Assembly (NCBI GenBank): GCA_022750435.1
Contig: JAKIVS010000001.1
Span: 1-64,000 of the forward strand
DNA from: Thermoplasmata archaeon
GTDB lineage: Archaea > Thermoplasmatota > Thermoplasmata > Lutacidiplasmatales > UBA184
Direction of reading: 5' to 3'
Length of the DNA: 64,000 bases
Shown here: positions 1-10,857 of the stretch, in pieces
Numbering within the stretch: the stretch's first letter is position 1
Layout of the letters: every line of letters begins with the position of its first letter
Notes under the pieces: model-generated
Databases searched by the model: none
What the model was told of the DNA's origin: nothing
What the model saw: only the letters and a program-made list of their open reading frames with translations
Program-made: the position numbers and the translations under genes

Positions 1-72
1 GCCCAGTCGGATTTGAACCGACGACCTCCCGGTTATCAGCCGGGTGCTCCAGCCAGCCTAAGCTATGGGCCC
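1..72 (-). tRNA. tRNA-Ile (GAT), 3' end cut by the window edge
   Basis: Read on the minus strand, the sequence folds as a tRNA. The 5' acceptor strand is GGGCCCA, with a D-arm, then anticodon arm CCCGG-CTGATAA-CCGGG whose loop carries anticodon GAT (isoleucine), and T-arm GTCGG-TTCAAAT-CCGAC. The 3' acceptor reads TGGGC and then leaves the window, so the last two paired bases and the discriminator base are missing. No intron is seen. A TATA-like box lies about 26 nt upstream of the 5' end. Confidence 0.93.
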
Positions 73-96
73 GCGCCCAGTCCCACTGCGCCGGGG

Positions 97-103
97 GTAT
101 AGC
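97..103 (-). promoter_or_regulatory. TATA-like box of the tRNA-Ile gene
   Basis: On the minus strand the sequence reads GGCTATACC, centred about 26 nt upstream of the mature tRNA 5' end. This is the expected archaeal TATA position. It lies in the divergent region between the tRNA and the transketolase operon. Confidence 0.45.
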
Positions 104-271
104 CATTTCGCGGATTCGGCTCGTGCTCGGCTTCGCCGTGGGCCGTTCCGGGCCGAAGGGTGGCCCGGGCGACACGGAATTCCGCCGGCCCCTCGGTCCG
201 CGGCGCGCCCCGATCCCAGCGCCGCGGTGGGGGGGATGCACCTCTTGTCCCCCTCCGTATCTGGACACGGC

Positions 272-2287
272 ATGAGCGACTCCGACCGTCTGTGCGTCAA
301 CACCCTCCGATTCCTCGCCGTCGACGCCGTGGAGAAGGCGAAGTCCGGTCATCCGGGGCTTCCCCTCGGCGCGTCGCCGATGGCGTTCGTCCTGTGGGAC
401 CGCCACCTCCGTCACAACCCCGCGAACCCCGCGTGGGCGAACCGGGACCGGTTCGTCCTATCGGCCGGCCACGGTTCGGCGATGCTCTACGCCCTGCTCC
501 ACTCGTACGGGTACGACCTTCCCCTCTCGGAACTCCAGCAGTTTCGCCAGTGGGAGAGTCGCACGCCGGGCCACCCCGAGCACGGCCGGACCCCGGGCGT
601 CGAGGCGACGACCGGGCCGCTGGGTCAGGGATTCGCGATGGGGGTCGGGATGGCGGTGGCGGAGCAACACCTCGCCGCGACGCTGAACGCGCCCGGGTTT
701 CCGCTCGTCGACCACTTCACCTACGCGATCGTGTCCGACGGCGACCTGATGGAGGGGATCGCGTCGGAGGCCGCCTCGATGGCCGGGACGCTCGGCCTCG
801 GGAAGCTGATCTATCTCTACGACGACAACCACATCTCCCTCGAGGGCCCGACCGAGTGGGCATTCACCGAAGACGTCGCACGACGGTTCGAGGCGTACGG
901 TTGGCACGTGTCCCGGGTCGCCGACGGGAACGACCTGGAGGCCGTCGACGCCGCCCTGACAGCGGCGAAGTCCGAGACGGGCCGCCCCTCCCTCATCTGC
1001 GTGCGGACGCACATCGGATTCGGGAGCCCGGTCCAGGACACCCGCGAAGCGCACGGGGAACCGCTCGGCCCTGCCAACACGCGGGCCACGAAGGAGAAGC
1101 TCGGGTGGCCGCTCGAGCCTGCGTTCTACGTCCCCGAGGAGGCTCGGTCCCACTTTCACGAGGCGGCGGGCCGGGGGTCGCGCTGGGAGGCCGAGTGGAA
1201 CGGCGTTCGAGACGCCTACCGCGCGAGATTTCCGGTCGAGGCTCACCGCGCCGAAAGCCAGCTGGCCGGCGAGCTTCCGAGCCGGTGGGACGCCCCCCTG
1301 CCGTCGTTCCAGGTCGCCGAGGGGCCGATGGCGACGCGCGACGCCTCGCAGAAGGTTCTCGCTGCGTTGGCCCCGACGCTCCCCGCGCTGGTGGGGGGAG
1401 CCGCGGACCTCTCTCCCTCGACGAAAACCCTCTTGCCGGGATCGGACGACTACTCCGCGCACGACGGCGCCGGGCGAAACTTCCACTTCGGTGTCCGGGA
1501 ACATGCCATGGTCGCGGCCATCAACGGGATGGCCCTCCACGGCGGCCTCCTGCCATACGGCGCCACCTTCCTCGTCTTTTCCGACTACGCGCGGGGGGGA
1601 CTCCGGTTGGCCGCGCTCCAGCAGACCCACGCGGTGTTCGTGTTCACGCACGATAGCATCGGCATGGGCGAGGACGGTCCGACCCACCAGCCGATCGAGC
1701 ATCTCGCGAGCTTGCGCGCCATCCCGGAGTTCCGGGTCCTCCGCCCAGCCGACGCGAACGAGACCGTCGCGGCGTGGGGCGTGGCTGTCCGACGCTCGGG
1801 ACCCACGGCGCTCATTCTGACGCGCCAGAAGCTCCCCGTGATGGCGGACTCGGATCGGAAGATCGCGGACGGAGTACCTCGCGGCGGCTACGTGCTGCGA
1901 GACCCTCCGTCGGGAAGCCCGGTCGTCGTCCTGATTGCCACCGGCTCCGAAGTGCCCTTGATCCTGGAGGCGCAGGACCGGCTGGCCGCCGCGGCAGTTC
2001 TGGCCCGGGTCGTCTCGTTCCCCTCCTGGGAGCTGTTCGCCGAGCAGGCCCCGACGTATCGCGACACCGTCCTCCCCCCCGGAATTCCCAGGGTCTCGGT
2101 CGAAGCCGGCGTCACGCAGGGGTGGGATCGGTTTATCGGAGCCGGGGGCGAGGCGATCGGAGTGGACCGATTCGGGGCGTCGGCCCCTGGTCCGGTCGTC
2201 CAGCGCGAGCTCGGCTTGACCGTCGAGCACATCGTCGCGGCCGTGGCCCGCGTCACGTCCGCCCGTCCGGGAGGATCCCGACCGTGA
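272..2287 (+). CDS. tkt: Transketolase, full-length bacterial type
   Basis: 671-residue transketolase that moves two-carbon units between sugar phosphates using thiamine diphosphate; cytosolic. The ThDP/Mg site is SDGDLMEG near residue 153, followed by the typical YDDN segment. The pyrimidine domain carries FGVREHAM near residue 405, and a C-terminal transketolase domain follows. The ORF track starts at 65, but residues before ATG 272 have no family counterpart and overlap the tRNA; from ATG 272 the protein starts [19 protein letters not shown] as homologs do. Many archaea have transketolase as two half-length subunits or lack it, so a single 670-residue chain is bacterial in style. It is the first gene of the pentose phosphate operon and its TGA overlaps the next GTG. 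Confidence 0.95.
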   Translation: MSDSDRLCVNTLRFLAVDAVEKAKSGHPGLPLGASPMAFVLWDRHLRHNPANPAWANRDRFVLSAGHGSAMLYALLHSYGYDLPLSELQQFRQWESRTPGHPEHGRTPGVEATTGPLGQGFAMGVGMAVAEQHLAATLNAPGFPLVDHFTYAIVSDGDLMEGIASEAASMAGTLGLGKLIYLYDDNHISLEGPTEWAFTEDVARRFEAYGWHVSRVADGNDLEAVDAALTAAKSETGRPSLICVRTHIGFGSPVQDTREAHGEPLGPANTRATKEKLGWPLEPAFYVPEEARSHFHEAAGRGSRWEAEWNGVRDAYRARFPVEAHRAESQLAGELPSRWDAPLPSFQVAEGPMATRDASQKVLAALAPTLPALVGGAADLSPSTKTLLPGSDDYSAHDGAGRNFHFGVREHAMVAAINGMALHGGLLPYGATFLVFSDYARGGLRLAALQQTHAVFVFTHDSIGMGEDGPTHQPIEHLASLRAIPEFRVLRPADANETVAAWGVAVRRSGPTALILTRQKLPVMADSDRKIADGVPRGGYVLRDPPSGSPVVVLIATGSEVPLILEAQDRLAAAAVLARVVSFPSWELFAEQAPTYRDTVLPPGIPRVSVEAGVTQGWDRFIGAGGEAIGVDRFGASAPGPVVQRELGLTVEHIVAAVARVTSARPGGSRP

Positions 2288-5040
2288 CGCGACTCGCGGA
2301 TCTGCTGGCGCGGGGACAATCCCCCTGGCTTGACTACATCCGGCGCAGCCTGATCACGTCCGGCGACCTGCAACGGATGGTCACGAACGACGGGATCACG
2401 GGCGTCACGATCAACCCGACGATCTTCGAGAAAGCCATCGCTGGGAGCCACGACTACGACGAAGCCCTTCGGACCCTCCTCGCCCACGAGCCGCATCTGA
2501 CCCCGGCCGAGCTCTACGAACGGCTCGCGGTCGAGGACGTCCGCCTTGCCGCGGACGTGCTGCGCCCCGTCTTCGACCGGACGAACGGCCGCGACGGATT
2601 TGTCAGCCTGGAAGTCGCGCCGGGCCTTTCCCACGACACGGCGGGAACCGTCGCCGAGGCGCGACGACTCTGGGCCGAGGTCGGTCGCCCGAATCTGCTG
2701 ATCAAGGTCCCGGGGACCCCCGAGGGCGTCCCGGCCATCGAAGCTCTCCTCGCCGAAGGGATCAACGTGAACGTCACGCTCCTGTTCTCCCTGTCCCAGT
2801 ACGACGCGGTCGCCCAGGCCTACCTCCGGGCCCTCGCGCGGACGCCCCATCCCGGAACGCTCGCATCGGTCGCCTCGGTGTTCGTAAGCCGTATCGACTC
2901 CGCCGTCGACCGGGTCCTCGAGGCCTCTTCGACCCCGGGCGCGACGGCGTTGAAGGGGAGAGTCGCCCTCGCGAACTGCCGGATCGTCTACGCGCGCTTC
3001 CAAGGATTGTTCACCGGTCCGGTATTCGCCGGCGCCGCCGGGCACGGGGCGGCCCCCCAGAGGGTCCTCTGGGCGAGCACGAGCACAAAGGATCCCACGT
3101 ACCCCGACACGATGTACGTTGAGCAGCTCGTCGGTCCGGAGACGGTGGACACGATCCCGCCGGCGACCCTCACCGCATTCGAGGACCATGGAATCGTCCG
3201 AGGCGATACGGTCCTCGAGGGCGTTGACGCGGCGCGGAGTCTCCTGGCCAGCCTTCCTCAGTTCGGAGTGGACCTCGAACGGATCACCTCCGACCTCCTG
3301 ACGGAGGGAGTCGCCGCGTTCCTCGCGTCCTACGCGAACCTGCTGAGCTCGATCGCGGCGAAGAAGAGTGCCGTGCTCGCCGCGGCCGTCGACCCACAGA
3401 GTTGGAATCTCGCCGGGGCGGATTCGGCCGTGGCCGCGCGCTTGCAGACTTGGCAAGCCACGCGCCTCCCGGACCGGATCTGGAAGGCCGACCCGACGGT
3501 GTGGCCCGCCGCCAATCCCCAGGACGTCGCCACGCGCCTCGGCTGGCTGAGTCTCCCCGAGCTCATGCATGAGCAGCTCGCCCGACTCGCCCTGTTCGTC
3601 GAGGGCGTCCGGGCCGACGGAATCCGCCACGTCGTCGTCCTCGGGATGGGCGGCTCGAGCTTGGCCCCCGACGTCTTCCGGCGGATGTTCGGTCCGCGAG
3701 CGGGCTACCCGGAGCTCCTCGTCCTCGACAGTACGCACCCCCAGGCGGTCACCGCCGTGCGCCACCTCATCGACCCGAAGTCGACGCTGTTCCTCGTGTC
3801 GAGCAAATCGGGGACGACGACCGAGCCGCTCTCCTTCTACCGGTATTTCTGGGAGATCGTCCGCGCGAGCGGCACTCCCCCGGGCTCCCGGTTCGCCGCG
3901 GTGACGGACCCCGGCACGCCGCTCGAGAAGCTCGCCCGCGAGCAGGGATTCCGGGCCGTCTTTCCGGCGCTTCCCACCGTGGGGGGACGCTACTCGGCCC
4001 TGACGACATTCGGTCTCGTGCCGGCCGCCCTCGCCGGCGTCGACCTTCTTGGCCTTTTGGACCAGGCGTGGACGATGTCCGAGGCCTGCGCCCCCTCAGT
4101 CCCCGCGGGCGAAAGCCCAGGGTTGGGCCTGGGCGCGGCCCTCGGGGAGCTCGCGCTTCGGTCTCGGGACAAGCTCACGTTCTGTGCGTCGGCCGGCTTC
4201 GCCCCCTTCCCCGTCTGGGTCGAGCAACTGGTCGCCGAGAGCACCGGAAAGATCGGCCGAGGCATCGTCCCCATCGTCGACGAACCTCGCATCGCGGCCT
4301 CGTCGTACGGCACCGACCGGCTGTTCGTGGAGCTGCAGGAGGATGGCCACCGCGACGTCGATCTCGCCGCCCACACCGCCCAGCTCGAAGCCGGCGGGCA
4401 CCCGGTGATCCGGATCCGCGTCGCCAACCTCCTCGACCTCGGCCAGGAGTTCTTCCGCTGGGAATTCGCGGTGGCGAGCGCCGGCGCGATCGTGGGGATC
4501 AACCCGTTCGACCAACCGGACGTCGAGTTCGCGAAGGAGCTCGCCCGTCAGGCGATGGCCCAGCCGTCGGGCCCGGGAGGCGCCGCAGCCCCACCGACGG
4601 TCCGAGCGGACGACCCGACGGCCCTCGCGGCCGCGGTGCGGACGTGGGCCGCTCTCGTCCGGCCCGGAGACTACATCGGGATCCAGGCCTACCTGCCACC
4701 CTCGGATCTGACGTGGACCCAGCTGCAAGAGCTTCGGCGTGGGTGCCTCGAACAGCTCCACGTGGCGACGACGTTGGGCTACGGTCCGCGCTTCCTCCAC
4801 TCGACCGGCCAGTTGCACAAGGGCGGGCCGAACACCGGGCTGTTCCTCCAGATCGTGGACGACCCGAAACCCGACGTCGAAGTGCCCGGCGCCGGCTACA
4901 CCTTCGGCCAGCTGATCCGGGCCCAGTCGCTCGGGGACTACCAGGCGCTTTCGCAGAAGGGCCGACGGATCCTCCGCGTGGACCTCGGGTCCGACCGCGC
5001 GGGGGGCCTCCGTCGACTCGCCGAGGCGCTCGATGGCTAG
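2284..5040 (+). CDS. tal-pgi: Bifunctional transaldolase / glucose-6-phosphate isomerase fusion
   Basis: 918 residues with two enzyme domains. Residues 1 to about 370 are a transaldolase: [18 protein letters not shown] at the N-terminus and the Schiff-base lysine in [11 protein letters not shown] (about K141). Residues from about 385 on are a phosphoglucose isomerase: [14 protein letters not shown], the sugar-phosphate loop [10 protein letters not shown] near 505, catalytic Glu in ESTGKIGRG near 650 and His in [10 protein letters not shown] near 838. The PGI part carries NPFDQPDVE, seen in such fusions. It interconverts fructose 6-phosphate and glucose 6-phosphate and recycles sedoheptulose 7-phosphate. 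The GTG start overlaps the tkt stop (GTGA), favouring coupled translation; the ORF-track start at 1774 lies inside tkt and is rejected. Tal-Pgi fusions are known in several bacteria; one in an archaeal context suggests acquisition as a block. Confidence 0.94.
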   Translation: MTRLADLLARGQSPWLDYIRRSLITSGDLQRMVTNDGITGVTINPTIFEKAIAGSHDYDEALRTLLAHEPHLTPAELYERLAVEDVRLAADVLRPVFDRTNGRDGFVSLEVAPGLSHDTAGTVAEARRLWAEVGRPNLLIKVPGTPEGVPAIEALLAEGINVNVTLLFSLSQYDAVAQAYLRALARTPHPGTLASVASVFVSRIDSAVDRVLEASSTPGATALKGRVALANCRIVYARFQGLFTGPVFAGAAGHGAAPQRVLWASTSTKDPTYPDTMYVEQLVGPETVDTIPPATLTAFEDHGIVRGDTVLEGVDAARSLLASLPQFGVDLERITSDLLTEGVAAFLASYANLLSSIAAKKSAVLAAAVDPQSWNLAGADSAVAARLQTWQATRLPDRIWKADPTVWPAANPQDVATRLGWLSLPELMHEQLARLALFVEGVRADGIRHVVVLGMGGSSLAPDVFRRMFGPRAGYPELLVLDSTHPQAVTAVRHLIDPKSTLFLVSSKSGTTTEPLSFYRYFWEIVRASGTPPGSRFAAVTDPGTPLEKLAREQGFRAVFPALPTVGGRYSALTTFGLVPAALAGVDLLGLLDQAWTMSEACAPSVPAGESPGLGLGAALGELALRSRDKLTFCASAGFAPFPVWVEQLVAESTGKIGRGIVPIVDEPRIAASSYGTDRLFVELQEDGHRDVDLAAHTAQLEAGGHPVIRIRVANLLDLGQEFFRWEFAVASAGAIVGINPFDQPDVEFAKELARQAMAQPSGPGGAAAPPTVRADDPTALAAAVRTWAALVRPGDYIGIQAYLPPSDLTWTQLQELRRGCLEQLHVATTLGYGPRFLHSTGQLHKGGPNTGLFLQIVDDPKPDVEVPGAGYTFGQLIRAQSLGDYQALSQKGRRILRVDLGSDRAGGLRRLAEALDG

Positions 5041-5647
5041 GCCCTCGCTCCTCCTGTGGGACGTCGGCGGCGTCCTTCTCACGAACGGGTGGGACCGGGC
5101 CGGACGGGCGGCCGCGGCCGAGCGGTTCCACCTCGACGCGGCCGAGTTCGAGCGCCGCCACCTGGCGGTCGACGCCGCGTTCGAGACCGGACGGATGGAC
5201 GCCAGCTCCTACCTCGCGACGACCGTCTTCCACACGCCTCGCGCGTTCTCACCGGAGGAGTTCCTTCGGTTCATGGAGAGCCGCTCGGCTCCCGTTGCCA
5301 CGACGCTCGAGCTCGCGAAACGCCTGCGGGAGTCGGGCAAGTACACGATGGCGGCCCTGAACAACGAATCCCGCGAACTCAACGAGTACCGGATCGTCAC
5401 GTTCGGCCTCCGGGACCTGTTCCATGTCTTCCTCAGCTCGTGCTACACCGGTCGGCGGAAACCGGACCCCGACGCCTTCCGCTACGCCCTCACGATCACC
5501 CAACGCTCCCCCGAGGAGAGCGTCTTCCTCGACGACCGACCCGAGAACGTCGCCGCAGCCTCGAGCCTGGGGCTTCGGACAGTTCTCGTGACGGACGCCG
5601 CCCGGTTGGGGCACGAGCTGGAAGGACTCGGGGTCACGGCGGGTTGA
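5033..5647 (+). CDS. HAD-superfamily phosphatase inside the pentose phosphate operon
   Basis: 204 residues, HAD fold with a small helical cap. Motif I is WDVGGVL, with the nucleophile Asp near residue 9; the second Asp of canonical DxD is replaced by Gly, as in the DxGGV subgroup (YihX-like). Motif II is ALNNES, motif III Lys lies in GRRKPDPD, motif IV is FLDDRPEN. The start overlaps the tal-pgi stop by 8 nt and gnd begins 11 nt after its stop, so it is co-transcribed and probably translationally coupled. The substrate cannot be read from sequence. A sugar phosphate of this pathway (6-phosphogluconate, a pentose phosphate, or a side product such as 6-phosphogluconolactone derivatives) is the obvious guess. 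Confidence 0.88.
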   Translation: MARPSLLLWDVGGVLLTNGWDRAGRAAAAERFHLDAAEFERRHLAVDAAFETGRMDASSYLATTVFHTPRAFSPEEFLRFMESRSAPVATTLELAKRLRESGKYTMAALNNESRELNEYRIVTFGLRDLFHVFLSSCYTGRRKPDPDAFRYALTITQRSPEESVFLDDRPENVAAASSLGLRTVLVTDAARLGHELEGLGVTAG

Positions 5648-5658
5648 GGAGAAGAACG

Positions 5659-6567
<909 letters not shown>

Positions 6568-6569
6568 GG

Positions 6570-8027
6570 ATGGGAAGCCCCGCTCCCCCTCGTCACCTGT
6601 TCGTCGTGTTCGGCGCCACGGGCGACCTGTTCCAGCGCAAGCTCCTGCCGACGATGTTCCGGCTGAGCGCGCAGGGAAAGTTCCCGCCGGGATGCCTCCT
6701 CCTCGGCGTCGCGCGCCATCCGCTCGACGACGCCGGGTTTCGGGCGCTCGCGCTCGCCTCGTTGCGGGCCGCGAAGGCCGGGACCGACGAGGAGTTGCAA
6801 CGGTTCTGCGATTCGACGCTCCTCTACCACAGGCTCTCCGAGGAGAGCGCGGCCGGCTACGGGGTTCTCCGCAGCCACATCGAGCAGATCGAGGCGTCGC
6901 ATCTCCTCGACGGGAACCGGCTGTTCTACCTCGCCTTGCCGCTCGACGCGTTCACCCCCACGCTGACCGGGATCGGCCAGGCCGGGCTGAACAAGGCTCC
7001 GGGCTGGACGCGGGTTGTCATCGAGAAGCCGTTTGGCCGCGATCTCGCCTCCGCGCAGGCGCTCAACCGACTCCTCCGTGGGATGTTCGAGGAGTCGCAG
7101 ATCTACCGGATCGATCACTACCTCGGGAAGGAGACGGTGCAGAACCTGCTCGTCTTCCGGTTCGCGAACATGTTCGTGGAATCGATGTGGACCCGCGACC
7201 GGATCGAGCACGTCGAGATCACCGTCGCCGAGAAGCTCGGGCTTGAGGGCCGGGCCCAGTACTACGACGACTCGGGCGCTCTTCGGGACATGGTGCAGAA
7301 CCACGTCACCCAGCTGCTCACGCTCGTCGGCATGGAACCTCCGGCCACGAAGGACGAGGACGCGATCCGCAACGAGAAGGTGAAGGTGCTCCGCAGCATC
7401 GTCCGGATCGACCCGTCGGACGTCGTCCGGGGCCAGTACACCGCCGGCACCGTGGACGGCGCGGCGGTCCTGGGCTACCGGCAGGAGCCGGGGATCCCCC
7501 CGACCTCCACGACCGAAACGTTCGTCGCGCTTCGACTCAAGATCGCCAATTGGCGCTGGCAGAACGTGCCGTTCTTCGTCCGGACCGGGAAGCGCCTTCC
7601 GGCGAAGGCGAGTCGGGTCGTCCTGACGCTCCGCGCCCCACCGGTCTCGTTCTTCCAGGCCGAGGGGGAGTACGAGGCGAGCCCCGACCGGATCACGATC
7701 CTTGTCCAGCCCGACGAGGGGTTCGAGATCGCCTTCGAGGTCAAAGTACCGGGCCGGGAGATCCGGGTCCAGACCCAGCGGATGAAGTTCCACTACGCGG
7801 ACGTCTTCGGCGAGCTCCCCGACGGCTACGAGACGCTCCTGATCGATGTGATGCTCGGCGACCCGACCCTCTTCGTCCGCGCCGACGAGGTGGAGGAGTC
7901 GTGGCGGCTCTACGCGCCCCTGCTGGAGAACCCGCCGCCGGTCGTCTTCTACGCCGCCAACACATGGGGACCGGAGGAGGCCCAGACGCTGGTCGAGCAG
8001 TGGGGGCACCGTTGGAACCCGCCGTAG
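6570..8027 (+). CDS. zwf: Glucose-6-phosphate 1-dehydrogenase, bacterial Zwf family
   Basis: 485 residues, the normal length for Zwf. It oxidises glucose 6-phosphate to 6-phosphogluconolactone, the committed step of the oxidative pentose phosphate pathway. The nucleotide motif is VVFGATGDLFQRKLLP near residue 12, the EKPFGRD motif is near 152, and the active-site peptide RIDHYLGKETVQN is near 178. This family is absent from most archaea; Haloferax uses an unrelated dehydrogenase. It lies between gnd (2 nt upstream) and pgl (overlapping), so the whole oxidative branch is encoded together. Confidence 0.96.
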   Translation: MGSPAPPRHLFVVFGATGDLFQRKLLPTMFRLSAQGKFPPGCLLLGVARHPLDDAGFRALALASLRAAKAGTDEELQRFCDSTLLYHRLSEESAAGYGVLRSHIEQIEASHLLDGNRLFYLALPLDAFTPTLTGIGQAGLNKAPGWTRVVIEKPFGRDLASAQALNRLLRGMFEESQIYRIDHYLGKETVQNLLVFRFANMFVESMWTRDRIEHVEITVAEKLGLEGRAQYYDDSGALRDMVQNHVTQLLTLVGMEPPATKDEDAIRNEKVKVLRSIVRIDPSDVVRGQYTAGTVDGAAVLGYRQEPGIPPTSTTETFVALRLKIANWRWQNVPFFVRTGKRLPAKASRVVLTLRAPPVSFFQAEGEYEASPDRITILVQPDEGFEIAFEVKVPGREIRVQTQRMKFHYADVFGELPDGYETLLIDVMLGDPTLFVRADEVEESWRLYAPLLENPPPVVFYAANTWGPEEAQTLVEQWGHRWNPP

Positions 8028-8791
8028 AACGACGCCTCCAGGTCGTTCCCGACCTCGGCGCGGTGAGTGGACCACTCGCCGAGCGAGTCGCCCGGTCCGC
8101 CCGGGCCGCCGTCCGGGAGCGCGGTCGATTCTCCTGGGTTCTGGCCGGCGGGAAGACCCCGCAGGCCCTCTATCGCTGCCTCGCCGAGCATCACCGACGC
8201 GACGTCCCGTGGGCGAACACGGAGGTCTTCTTCGGGGACGAGCGGTGCGTCGGGCCGCATCATCCCGACAGCAACTTCGGGGCGGCGTGGGAATCGTTCC
8301 TCTCGCGCGTTCCGGTCCGGCGGAACCGCGTCCATCGGATCGTCGGCGAGCGGACGCCGCCGAGCGAGGCGGCCCGCGCCTACGCTCGCCGGCTGGGGTC
8401 CTCCCTCCTCACCGGTTCGGGCCCGCCGAGATTCGACCTTGTCCTGCTGGGCGTCGGGCCGGACGGTCACACGGCCTCGCTGTTCCCAGGGTCCGCCGCG
8501 GTGCACGAACGGCGGCGCTCCGTCGTCGCGGTGGCGCGGGCGGGCCAACCTCCGCACGTACCGAGGATCACGCTCACGGTTCCCTCGCTGGCGTCCTCGC
8601 GGGAGCTCTGGTTCCTCGCCGCGGGCCCGGACAAGGCCGAGGCGATCCGTCGGGTGTTCGACGCTCCCCCGGAGGGCGACGCCGAGACGCCGGCCAGCCT
8701 GGTGTGGTCCCGGGGCCCGGTCGACTGGTTCCTCGACGAGGCCGCCGCGGCGAACCTTCCGAACTCCGTCCTCCGGGCCGGTTCCGCGTAG
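8000..8791 (+). CDS. pgl: 6-phosphogluconolactonase
   Basis: About 263 residues of the SugarP isomerase-like/DevB Pgl family, hydrolysing the lactone made by Zwf. Motifs seen are VLAGGKTPQALY, VFFGDERCVGPHHPDSNF, LLGVGPDGHTASLFPGS and the late FLAAGPDKAEAI. The start is uncertain: GTG 8000, TTG 8012 and GTG 8063 are in frame, and all but the last overlap the zwf 3' end. The family core begins near residue VVPDLGAVS, so any of the three works. The ORF-track start at 7550 is inside zwf. It closes the operon; the next gene is 75 nt away. Confidence 0.9.
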   Translation: MGAPLEPAVERRLQVVPDLGAVSGPLAERVARSARAAVRERGRFSWVLAGGKTPQALYRCLAEHHRRDVPWANTEVFFGDERCVGPHHPDSNFGAAWESFLSRVPVRRNRVHRIVGERTPPSEAARAYARRLGSSLLTGSGPPRFDLVLLGVGPDGHTASLFPGSAAVHERRRSVVAVARAGQPPHVPRITLTVPSLASSRELWFLAAGPDKAEAIRRVFDAPPEGDAETPASLVWSRGPVDWFLDEAAAANLPNSVLRAGSA

Positions 8792-8866
8792 ACCGCGGTC
8801 CAGTTCGGAAAAACGTACCCTTATCGCACGGGTCGCCATCCCGCCCTTGCGGACGAAAACCGGGCG

Positions 8867-9700
8867 ATGCCCAATCTCAATCTGGGAACCTTCGAGCTCC
8901 GCTACGAGGAGACCGGGGTCCGAGGGGAGCCGGTGCTTCTCATCCACGATTCTTGGGGAGACCACCACCAGTGCGATGCGATCGCCGCCCGGCTCTCCTC
9001 GACCTGCCGCGTCCTCTCCTACGACCGCCGGGGCCACGGCGCGAGCTCCTCTCCCGGCGGGTCGGTGGCCTTGGCCGACCAGGTCGGCGACCTCTCGACG
9101 CTCCTCTCCATCGCCGGAGGGGGGGCCCGCCACGTCGTCGGGTTCGGCGTGGGCGGGACCGTCGCCCTCCAGCTCGCCCTCGTCCGCCCCGACCTGGTGC
9201 GGAGCCTCCACGTCCACGAGCCGAGCCTCGTGGGGATCCTCGCGTCCGACTCGATGACCACGAGTGAGTCCGCCGCGGCGCGGGCCCTCGAGGCGAGCGT
9301 GGCCGCGCGGCTCCGGGCCGGCGACCACCGCGGCGCGGCCGAGACGTACGTCGAAGGGGTCTCCTCGGAGAAGGGGGCTTGGGCCGGGCTCCCCCCGGTC
9401 GTCCAGGCGTCGTTCGTCGCGAACGCCCCGGCGTCCCTGTTGGAGACCGTCGACCCGACGACGCAATCGATGGATCTGGCCCGTTTCTCGGGCTATCGCG
9501 ACCCGATCCTCGTCACCGGCGGGACCCGGAGCTCCCCCATATTCGCCGCGATCAACGAGCGGGTCAGCGACGCGTTCTACGGGGCGGCGCGGCACTCGTT
9601 CGACGGAGCCGGGCACTTTCCCCACGTCACCCACCCCGACGACTCGGCCCGTCTGATCGGGGAGTTCGCCCAGTACGCGGCCCAGCGGGCCACCCAGTAG
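8867..9700 (+). CDS. Alpha/beta-hydrolase-fold protein lacking the nucleophile serine
   Basis: 277 residues, alpha/beta hydrolase fold. The oxyanion-hole strand is LLIHDSWGD near residue 25, the YDRRGHGAS segment is near 59, and the late-loop His lies in GAGHFPHVTHP near 248. The nucleophile elbow, normally G-x-S-x-G, reads GFGVGG near residue 93: the nucleophile is Gly. Hydrolytic activity is therefore doubtful; a binding, lyase-like or dioxygenase-like role is possible. Start ATG 8867 gives MPNLNLGTFELRYEE, normal for the family. A loose CCTTATCG element about 45 nt upstream may be the promoter. It stands alone between the pgl operon and the minus-strand genes. Confidence 0.85.
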   Translation: MPNLNLGTFELRYEETGVRGEPVLLIHDSWGDHHQCDAIAARLSSTCRVLSYDRRGHGASSSPGGSVALADQVGDLSTLLSIAGGGARHVVGFGVGGTVALQLALVRPDLVRSLHVHEPSLVGILASDSMTTSESAAARALEASVAARLRAGDHRGAAETYVEGVSSEKGAWAGLPPVVQASFVANAPASLLETVDPTTQSMDLARFSGYRDPILVTGGTRSSPIFAAINERVSDAFYGAARHSFDGAGHFPHVTHPDDSARLIGEFAQYAAQRATQ

Positions 9701-9750
9701 GGCCCGAGCTCCGCGGTCCGAACCCTCTACGGCGCGAGTGGGTTCGCCGG

Positions 9751-10857
9751 CTAGAGGATCTCCCCGTCGGCCACGATCGTCTTGCCATCGAGCTCGAGGT
9801 GGGCGCCCGCAATCCCGAGCCACGACTGGAACCCGACCCGGTTCTTCCCACCGAAGGCGGTGTTGCCCCCGACGCCGATCAGGATGGTGCCCCGCTCGAA
9901 ATCCTCCAGACCCGGGGCGACCCGGATCTTGGGATTGAGACCCACGGAGAGGAATCCCGGTCGGTCCTTCCCGACCACCGACTTCTCGAACTCCGCGTCG
10001 AACCGCTCTCCACCGGACTCGTACTGGTGTTCCGTGAGGTGGTGCTCCGCGAACGTCCATCGGCCGCCAGCCAAGGTTCCGGAGGCCGGGTAGCTCGCCC
10101 GGTTCGACCGGACGACCCCGGAAGCGAACTTCTCGTCGAGCGACACGTACACGGCGCCGCCGGGGAACGATGTCATGTTGTTCCCCGACCGGACGTCTTG
10201 GCCGTCGACGATCCCGTCGTCGATGACCGGAGTCCGCCGGGCGAGCCGGAGCTCGAGGTCGGTCCCGTTCGCGTGGGTGACATGGAGACGGGTTCCCTTC
10301 CGAAGCGCGGCGGCCAGGCGGGCCCCGTCCTTCGCGAGCGGTTCCATGTCCACCTGGCTGGCTTCCAGCAGGTTCTCCTGCCACGCCGCCGCGCTGACTC
10401 CGTATACCCGAGCCGCGGCGGCCGTCGCCCGGCCCAGCTCGATGCGGCACCCGCGCAGATGGGCCTTCTCGGCCGCTTGATACCAGCGGGAATTGTAGGC
10501 GGTCAGGAGCTTGGACTGGTCCGCCGGCAACGCCCGGCGCCGGGGGAGGTCTTCGGGCCCCCAGAGGAAGATGTACCCGTCCGCCTTGGCGATGGCCCCG
10601 AGTTCGGGATCCGGCATCCGTCCGATGTCGGCCGGCGCGAGCTCCTCGACCGAGCGCCAGTACGTCGCTTCGTCCTCGTAGATCACGGTCGGGCGGATCC
10701 CCAGACGCCGGGCCTCGAGGACGAACGCGTTCGCCCACGGGAGCATATGGGTCCACGCCTCGACGATGACGTTCTCCCCGCGCCGAAGCCGGAGCGTCTT
10801 GGTGAGCACCTTGCGGCAGATTTCCTCGATTCCGGCGGTCGCCGGGGGCTCCGACAT
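9751..10857 (-). CDS. Aminopeptidase T (M29-like) family protein
   Basis: 368 residues resembling the archaeal leucyl aminopeptidase/aminopeptidase T group. It has an N-terminal region with LRRGENVIVEAW (homologs have V.PGE.VLV..), a middle region THANGTDLELRL, and the C-terminal signature SVGLNPKIRV...GTILIGVGGNTAFGG. The terminal HxD segment of the family is replaced by a run ending GAHLELDGKTI. The start is taken at ATG 10857 (MSEPPATAGIEEIC); the longer ORF to 11106 adds only low-complexity basic sequence. It probably releases amino acids from peptides in the cytosol, consistent with the secreted proteases in the window. Metal ligands could not be assigned with certainty. Confidence 0.78.
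   Translation of the reverse strand: MSEPPATAGIEEICRKVLTKTLRLRRGENVIVEAWTHMLPWANAFVLEARRLGIRPTVIYEDEATYWRSVEELAPADIGRMPDPELGAIAKADGYIFLWGPEDLPRRRALPADQSKLLTAYNSRWYQAAEKAHLRGCRIELGRATAAAARVYGVSAAAWQENLLEASQVDMEPLAKDGARLAAALRKGTRLHVTHANGTDLELRLARRTPVIDDGIVDGQDVRSGNNMTSFPGGAVYVSLDEKFASGVVRSNRASYPASGTLAGGRWTFAEHHLTEHQYESGGERFDAEFEKSVVGKDRPGFLSVGLNPKIRVAPGLEDFERGTILIGVGGNTAFGGKNRVGFQSWLGIAGAHLELDGKTIVADGEIL

Noticed and set aside
65-271. N-terminal 69 codons of the 740-residue transketolase ORF
   Set aside because: They overlap the tRNA and its TATA box, are basic and low-complexity, and have no transketolase counterpart. ATG 272 gives a family-like start.
458-2230. 590-aa minus-strand ORF
   Set aside because: It lies opposite transketolase, with Arg/Gly/Pro-rich composition typical of antisense frames in GC-rich DNA.
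7949-10756. 935-aa minus-strand ORF
   Set aside because: It is a shadow across pgl, the hydrolase and the aminopeptidase frames; no domain is recognisable and composition is Arg/Gly-rich.
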